From Pseudovirgaria hyperparasitica (Eukaryota > Ascomycota > Dothideomycetes > Acrospermales > Acrospermaceae): 64,000 bases of DNA. The DNA is taken from the NCBI RefSeq assembly GCF_010093815.1, contig NW_022985568.1, positions 757,822 through 821,821 on the forward strand, written 5' to 3'. The position numbers were made by a program, and so were the translations under genes. The notes beneath the pieces are model-generated. The model worked only from the letters and a program-made list of their open reading frames with translations. It searched no databases and was not told where the DNA came from. Below, piece after piece: positions 58,603 to 64,000 of this stretch. How positions within the stretch are numbered: position 1 is the first letter of the stretch; each line of letters starts with the position of its first letter.

Positions 58603-59112
58603 TAATCTATATATATTAATTAATAGAGTATACCAAGTATAATAATCTCTAATATATATATATATATATAGTATATAAGTGTCAGGCACGTGAGGAGCAC
58701 GTGGCCTGCTAGTTGATTATACATGTGTGTAGCAGTCGTATATAAGCAGTGTGCTCCACCCTTGAAGTAGTAGCTTTAAGATTCGGTCCTTTTGGTATAG
58801 TTGGTTGGTGCGTAGAGCCCGTCTCCTTACAATAAGACGTAATAATACTAATATATAGAGATACTATATATATATACTTAAAAACTCTTTAAAGATATAA
58901 GTATAGACTACTACTACTAAACGCTAATATACTAACCCCCTTTTATTAGTTAAGGATAGCCCTTAACTAATAACTATAGAGGTCTTAGATATCGATATAC
59001 CCTAGCTTTCGCTAGATATATCTCTAATCCTAGTATAGTAGAAACGGCTATATAGTAGAATATTCTAGAATAATTAAACCCCTATCTAAAAAGTAATAAA
59101 TAAGAATATAAA
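58603..59112. repeat. Direct repeat, copy 2, interrupted by a solo LTR
   Basis: This is the second copy of the repeat described for 58194-58561. It is about 353 bp without the 152-bp LTR and its 5-bp duplication. It keeps motifs such as CTAACCCCC and GATATCGATATACCCTAG that read as CTAACTCTC and GATACTAATATACTCTAG in copy 1. Confidence 0.7.
58680..58831 (+). mobile_element. Solo LTR, intact, not RIP-mutated
   Basis: This 152-bp sequence starts TGTCAGGCACGTG and ends GTCTCCTTACA, so it has TG...CA termini. It is flanked by the perfect 5-bp target duplication ATAAG (58675-58679 and 58832-58836). It contains a TATATAA box at 58739-58745 and, about 29 bp downstream, TAGTAGCTTTAAGAT (58768-58782), a plausible transcript start. 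The three inverted copies at 60914-61951 are RIP-mutated versions of the same LTR. Its normal composition within a RIP block, and the fact that it splits an older repeat, show that it arrived late. At 152 bp it is below the length RIP usually recognises (a few hundred bp). Confidence 0.85.
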
Positions 59113-60200
59113 GTACTATAGATAAAGAAGAAAGAGAGAACTCTATCTAGAGATACTCTTCTAGATAAAATTAACTACTAGATAGTATATATAGAGAGGG
59201 AGGTTAAGAAAGATAAGACTACCCTTCTTAGTATCTTCTAGAGTCTAGTCTAGAATATTAAGAAGCTTACTATAAGAGTAAAATAAATACTAGAGATAAG
59301 TCTAGAATTAAGGTTAGACTAAATTAAGGCTAGCCTACTAAGAATCTAGAAAGGCCTTACCTAGAAAAAACGTCTATCTATCTAGGCCTAAGTTATAGTA
59401 TTACTAGATAGTATAACTAGAATAATCTAAATACTAAGAATATCTATAGAAGAAGTATATAGTATATAGATTACTATCTAGAATAAGAAAGTTCTTATAT
59501 AGGTCTAAAAGGTATCTCTAAAGGATATTATTAATAAGATTAATAAATAAAAAGAGATATAGTTAAATATAGTTATAGCTAAACTTACTCTAGAAGGTAT
59601 AATATTAACTACTACTACTAATATAGTCTAGTAGACTATCTTCTATAACCTAAATATAATTAATAATATCTTTTCTAGTATCTCTATCTATACTAATATA
59701 TATCTAATATAGATATATATAGTCTCTATCTAGGGATATATTATTAGTACTAATAATATTAAGTAAATAGAATAATCTAATAAATAGAAGTACCCTAGAA
59801 TTAAGATTATAAAGGTATAGTAGAAGAATATATAAGGGATTAAGGTAAAATTAAAAAAGTACTCTACTATAATAGTAGAGCTCTAAGACTCTACTCTTAT
59901 CTATTAGATTATATAGAAAGACTTCTTAGCTAATAGGGAGTTACTTATAGTAGAACTATAGAATAAGGCTTAGATAATAATCTAATACTTTAACTATTAG
60001 AGATATAGATATATAGAATAGAGATACTCTTAGAAGACTATCTATAGATAGTACTAATAGAACTATAGTATCTAGGAATACCTATATAAAGTCTAAGGGG
60101 ACTATATATATAATAAAGATACTACTAAGTACTCTAACTATAATAGAAATTATCTATTATAGTTAGTAATATATATAATATAAAATATAAATAAGTTACT
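59113..60200 (+). mobile_element. RIP-mutated LINE ORF1 (Gag-like, zinc-knuckle) remnant
   Basis: At 59986-60160 the plus strand reads YFNY-stop-RYRYI, then RYS-stop-KTIYR, then KYSNYNRNY. Undoing C-to-T/G-to-A gives the cysteine/histidine spacing of CCHC knuckles (CxxC pairs as in C-F-N-C-Q-R-Y-G-H and C-S-N-C-x-G-x-H). Such triple knuckles end the ORF1 protein of fungal Tad1-like LINEs. The frame upstream to about 59,113 is similar in style but has no sure landmark. Many stops; no function remains. Confidence 0.6.
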
Positions 60201-60477
60201 AAGTATATTAATACTATAAAGGTAAGAGAAGTAAGATAGATATAATAGACTATAAGACCTCTACTATCTATTCTAACTATATCTATAAATATACTAACTA
60301 ACTTATAAGAAGACGGGACTAATATATAATAGTATACTATATAGAGGAAGATAGGGTAACCCTAGAGTATTCTTAAGGTAGCTACTATATAGAGATAGTC
60401 ATGTCTTAATACTACTAGTATATAGACTTAAGCGTTCCCTAGTATCTAATAAGAAGCTAAGATATATTTATTATTAT

Positions 60478-60828
60478 ACTAGGGTGGCCTACGGCCGGTA
60501 GACTACGTGTAGTCTTAATTTAAGGTACTAAGGTACTAAGGTACGCTGGAAAATCCACGGCTAAGACGTGTAAATTTTTAAGCTACTACTAAACGCAATA
60601 CTAGAGACTTATAAACCTATCTTATCTATAAGTATAGCCCTATAGAGGGTAAAAAGTATATAAAAATACTTATCGTAGATAGGGCTATAAAACTAGAGAC
60701 TAGATTTTTAAATTAGGGCCTAGTTAATTTAATATATTATAAAAGGTAGATTTTTTATCATGATTCTAGTGAGGGCGCTAGCGGGCGCTAGATAAAACAT
60801 TATATCTTTTTATAATTCCTTTGGAATA
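60478..60828 (+). repeat. Dispersed repeat, RIP-mutated copy of 46210-46584
   Basis: It begins ACTAGGGTGGCCTACGGCCG and ends TTCCTTTGGAATA like the clean copy, with changes mostly C-to-T and G-to-A plus a deletion in the minisatellite and in the middle. The conserved GGGCGCTAGCGGGCGCTAGA pair is kept. It lies between the LINE ORF1 and endonuclease remnants. Confidence 0.8.
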
Positions 60829-60913
60829 GGCGAATATATAATATAAATAAGCAAACTAGGCTATACTTCTAGAAGAGATAGATACTATAATAATAGCTAT
60901 CTAGAAGCTATAT

Positions 60914-61951
60914 TATAAGAAGATAGACTCTATATACTAACTAACTATACTAAAAGGACCGAATCTTAAAGCTACTACTTCAAGGGTGGAGTACACTACT
61001 TATATATAACTACTATATACATGTAATCGACTAGTAGACTACGTGCTTCTCACGTATCTAATAATATCTCCCCTTTTTAAAGGCGCGTGTCCTTATATAT
61101 CGTAGGCATGTTACCTTATAAAAGATAAACTAAACTAGCCGTAATAGGCCTAGTATAAACTATATATACACCTAATTAATATTTATAGTACCGCCTCTAG
61201 TACTAGACACGCTAACTTACTATAGTAACGTTACTACTATGTTATCTATTATATATAGAGTACGTAATATAGTAAGCTAAATAGAATTATATAAAATTTA
61301 ATAATAGTTAACTAGACCAAGAGTTAAACCCGTAACCCTATAGTAGCTTTAAGATTATATAAGAAGATAGACTCTATATACTAACTAACTATACTAAAAG
61401 GACCGAATCTTAAAGCTACTACTTTAAGGGTGGAGTACACTACTTATATATAACTACTATATACATGTAATTAACTAGTAGGCCACGTGCTCCTTACGTA
61501 TCTAATAATATCTCCCCTTTTTAAAGGCGTGTATTCTTATATATTATAGGTATGTTACCTTACAAAAGATAAACTAAACTAGCCGTAACGGGCCTAGTAT
61601 AAACCATGTACACACCTAATTAATATTCGTAGTACCGCCTCTAGTACTAGACACGCTAACTTACCGTAGTAATATTACTACTATATTATTTATTACATAT
61701 AGAGCACGTAACGTAGTAAGCTAAATAGAATTATATAAAATTTAATAATAGTTAACTAGACCGAGAGTTAAACCCGTAACTCTATAGTAGCTTTAAGATT
61801 ATATAAGAAGGTAGACTCTATATACTAACTAACTATACTAAAAGGACCGAATCTTAAAGCTACTACTTTAAGGATGGAGTACACTACTTATATATAACTA
61901 CTATATACATGTAATTAACTAGTAGGCCACGTGCTTCTTACGTGCCTAATA
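60914..61951 (-). mobile_element. Tandem TRIM-like LTR retrotransposon: 3 LTRs, 2 interiors
   Basis: Three 150-bp LTR copies (60914-61063, 61358-61507, 61802-61951) recur at exactly 444 bp and are RIP-mutated reverse complements of the solo LTR. Between them are two near-identical 294-bp interiors (61064-61357, 61508-61801) without coding capacity. The sense strand is minus. The purine tract AAAAAGGGGAGATAT lies directly before each 3' LTR (plus-strand 61064-61078 and 61508-61522). The opposite end of each interior carries a 15-nt sequence two bases from the LTR (61341-61355, 61785-61799) that is complementary to the LTR's probable transcript start. The array is flanked by TATAT on both sides (60909-60913, 61952-61956). 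LTRs, PPT, priming site and TSD with no genes define a TRIM. A shared middle LTR is typical of tandem TRIMs. Confidence 0.75.
61341..61355 (-). promoter_or_regulatory. Putative self-priming primer-binding site of the TRIM
   Basis: The plus strand reads TAGTAGCTTTAAGAT; on the sense (minus) strand it is ATCTTAAAGCTACTA, two bases after the LTR end. It is the exact complement of the LTR segment 58768-58782 that lies about 29 bp after the TATA box. In Tf1-type elements the 5' end of the RNA folds back to the PBS and primes reverse transcription; this layout fits. A second copy is at 61785-61799. Confidence 0.6.
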
Positions 61952-61956
61952 TATAT

Positions 61957-62640
61957 AAATACTACTAAACTAATAAACTAATAATATACCTAGAATACTA
62001 TACTATCTACCCCCTAGACCTAGATAGAAGAGTTCTATTCTATATATATAAATCTATTCTACTCTTAGAATAGTTCTATATAGAATAGAATAACCTCTAG
62101 ATAATACTATATCTCTAGATAGAAATAGGGCCTCTCTATATCTATAATATCTATAACTAGAGAGAATTACTTATACTAGATACTATACTAGAGAGTATTA
62201 TAGAACTAGAATAATATATTCTTCTAGATAACTTTAACCTCTACTATAGATAGTAGGGAGGCCTAATAGTTATTAGGGAAGAGCTTAGAGTAAGGGAACT
62301 ATATATAAGATACTATAACCTTCTATATCTTCTTATACTAGTTAGATAAATTATATAGAGGAAATATAAGAAGGATAAGAAGAGATCTATACTTAACCTT
62401 ACCCTTACTACGGAATATATAAGCTATAGAGTATAATATTACTACTCTAGTAAGATATAGATAGACTCTAACTATAAATATATAGAGACTATAATAGATA
62501 TATCTATATCTAATAAATAATAGAAGAGATAGCTATAGAAAGATACTAACTAGAAGAAGTATAGAGAGGACCTAGAATTAGCGATTCTAGACCTCTCTAT
62601 AATTAATATATCTAATAGCCTAGCCATAGATAGAGTCGTA
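61957..62640 (+). mobile_element. RIP-mutated LINE endonuclease-domain remnant
   Basis: The plus strand contains GPLYIYNIYN near 62,130 and, at 62221, LLDNFNLYYR-stop-stop-GG. The latter is a RIP-degraded form of the L-G-D-F-N-x-H-H-x-x-W-G-G block of apurinic-like endonucleases in Tad1-type LINEs. It continues the LINE interrupted after the ORF1 remnant. All frames are closed by stops. Confidence 0.6.
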
Positions 62641-63153
62641 TAAGCTCTTCTTTAAGCCTTCTAAAACTTAAGAGATAAATATATACTATACTAAATATAT
62701 AAGCCCCTAGATATAAGAGATATACCTTAAATATATAAAAGTAGAAGAGAAGTCTAGAGACTATATATACGTGTATACTATATCTAGATAACTAAAGTAT
62801 AGAAGAAATAGAAAGAGATAATCTAATCTTATAATAGGACTCTCCGTAATAAATAATATAAATACTAGTATATAATTACTAATAAATATATATACTAGGC
62901 TATAGGGCTATAGTATATAATAAAGTAGACTAAGAGCGTAGATATACTAACGCTACTACTACTACTACCTCCTCTAATATACTAGGGAAGGATATATACT
63001 ATAAGCTCTAAAAAGATAGAGATTCTCTAAGAAGTTATATTTCCCCCCCTAGAGCTAGTAGACCTATTAGATATTAATAATAATATATATCTAGATATAG
63101 TTAATATCTCTATAGAGATTATAGAAGAAGATATACTTAATACTATTAAAGTA

Positions 63154-63800
63154 CTCCCGAATAATAAAGCGTCTAGACTAGATAAAATACTAAATAGATA
63201 CCTTAAATATACTATATAGATAATCTTACTACTTATTAGTCTTATCTTCTAGATATATACTAAGAACGGGTACTACCCCTAAAGCTTCTAGACTATCTAT
63301 ACTATTATACTTCTAAAGCTAGAGAAAAACTCTAACTCCCTAAAAGGATAGAGACTAATTACCCTTCTCTTCTATCTTAGTAAGATACTTAAGACTATAA
63401 TCGCGAAGAAGATAAGTACTATAGTATAAGAATATAATCTTCTTCTAGCGAACTAGAAGGTAAAGACTAGAAGCTCTCTAATTACTACTATCTAATATAT
63501 TCTTAAAGTTATCTAGACTATATAGAAGTAGAGACGCGTAGTAATATTACTCTCTCTTAATATAGCTAGTATATTTAATAGGATAAACTATATAAGACTT
63601 ATCTATAACCTATAGAAGAGATATATACCTAAATAGATTATAAAGTTTATATAGTCCTTCCTTATATAAGTTTTATATATATAATAATCTTATAATCTAT
63701 TATATATATAATATATAAGTTATATAGAATAAGAGTCTAGCTCTACTCTATTCTATTCTATAGAAGTATATTCTCTAGTACTCTATAGACGAGTTCTAGT
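63154..63800 (+). mobile_element. RIP-mutated LINE reverse-transcriptase remnant
   Basis: Starting at 63154 the frame reads LPNNKASRLDKILNRYLK, then GYYP-stop-SF, ILLKLEKNSNSLKG-stop-RLI, LLFYLSKILKTIIAKKIS, LLSLNIASIFNRI and FI-stop-SFL. These match, in order, the LINE RT blocks LPNNKAPGPDGIPN, G-Y-Y-P, LxKPGK...RPI, LLSTLGKILEKIIA and the LDIxGAFDNV motif region. The active-site region further down is unreadable. The domain is of the Tad1/I type judged by these motifs. No activity is possible. Confidence 0.75.
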
Positions 63801-64000
63801 TCTATTCTACCTCTACTCTACTCTAGAGGTAACTAAGCTCTATTCTACTCTAGAAACTAGACTAGAATCTATAACTTCCTTAGAGACTATAGACTAGGAG
63901 ACTTATATTAATATAAGCTAGTACTAGCTTATATTAGATTAAGTAGGAATCGGAAGTACATGGATAGAGATAATATATTAATTAATATATTAACTCTTAG

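Larger units (their letters stand above)
57600..64000. other. AT-rich RIP-mutated block
   Basis: From about 57,600 to the window end the sequence is dominated by A and T, with TA dinucleotides everywhere and TAG/TAA stops in every frame. CA/TG dinucleotides are largely missing. Recognisable transposon proteins can be read only if C-to-T and G-to-A changes are reversed in thought (for instance CAG read as TAG, TGC as TAT or TAC). This is the signature of repeat-induced point mutation in Pezizomycotina. The block contains no intact gene. The only stretch of normal composition inside it is the solo LTR at 58680-58831. Confidence 0.92.

Noticed and set aside
60914-61951. Interpretation as a satellite array
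   Set aside because: The unit contains a TG...CA LTR found elsewhere as a solo copy with a perfect target duplication, plus purine tract and priming-site candidates, so a retrotransposon origin is better supported.

Overview
This window is nuclear DNA of a filamentous ascomycete. The evidence is consistent: genes carry short introns (about 44-76 nt, GT-AG, mostly with ...YAG acceptors), there are Pezizomycotina-type gene families (Zn2Cys6 factor, fungal WASP Las17, Hub1, ARG5,6 fusion, Dfg5/Dcw1 mannanase), and the right end is an AT-rich block in which transposons have been destroyed by C-to-T / G-to-A changes of the repeat-induced point mutation (RIP) type. The sharp switch from normal-GC gene DNA to an AT-rich block suggests a Dothideomycete/Pleosporales genome, but the species is an inference.

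Layout. 1-2.9 kb: gene-poor. 2.9-6.5 kb: secreted haem-thiolate peroxidase and a Dal5-type MFS transporter. 6.5-11.2 kb: gene-poor except one small spliced hypothetical gene (9126-9753). 11.2-24.9 kb: 20S proteasome alpha1 divergent from a WKF-domain protein, a GPI-type PEBP-like cell-surface protein, a hypothetical protein, the actin nucleation promoter Las17, a hypothetical protein and eIF1A. 25.3-28.2 kb: XPF/Rad1 nuclease. 29.7-33.7 kb: a divergent protein kinase and a UPF0590/DUF1769 protein. 35.2-40.5 kb: a probable mitochondrial protein, a secreted nucleoside hydrolase, a Zn2Cys6 regulator and V-ATPase subunit d. 41.1-44.4 kb: two hypothetical genes, the second with a broken-looking 3' end. 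44.9-54.3 kb: a Hub1 protein with an RS-rich extension, ARG5,6, synaptobrevin Snc1 and a GPI-anchored Dfg5/Dcw1 mannanase. 55-57.5 kb: a hypothetical gene and a decaying kinase gene. 57.6-64 kb: AT-rich RIP block.

Most genes are housekeeping genes with separate promoters and no cluster is evident; the only suggestive pairing is the secreted nucleoside hydrolase next to a Zn2Cys6 factor. Several genes (LAS17, HUB1, SNC1, ARG5,6, VMA6) finish with a very short last exon that restores the family's conserved C-terminus, so single-frame reading truncates them.

The most unusual content is in the AT-rich block. It holds RIP-mutated remnants of a Tad1-like LINE (zinc-knuckle, endonuclease and reverse transcriptase stretches) and an intact 152-bp solo LTR with a perfect 5-bp target duplication. 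The same LTR occurs three times, RIP-mutated and inverted, at an exact 444-bp period around two copies of a 294-bp non-coding interior. This is a tandem TRIM (miniature LTR retrotransposon). It has a polypurine tract at one end and, at the other, a 15-nt sequence perfectly complementary to the LTR segment just downstream of the LTR's TATA box, the arrangement expected for Tf1-like self-priming. A separate 375-bp unclassified repeat exists as a clean copy in gene DNA (46.2 kb) and as a RIP-mutated copy in the block (60.5 kb).
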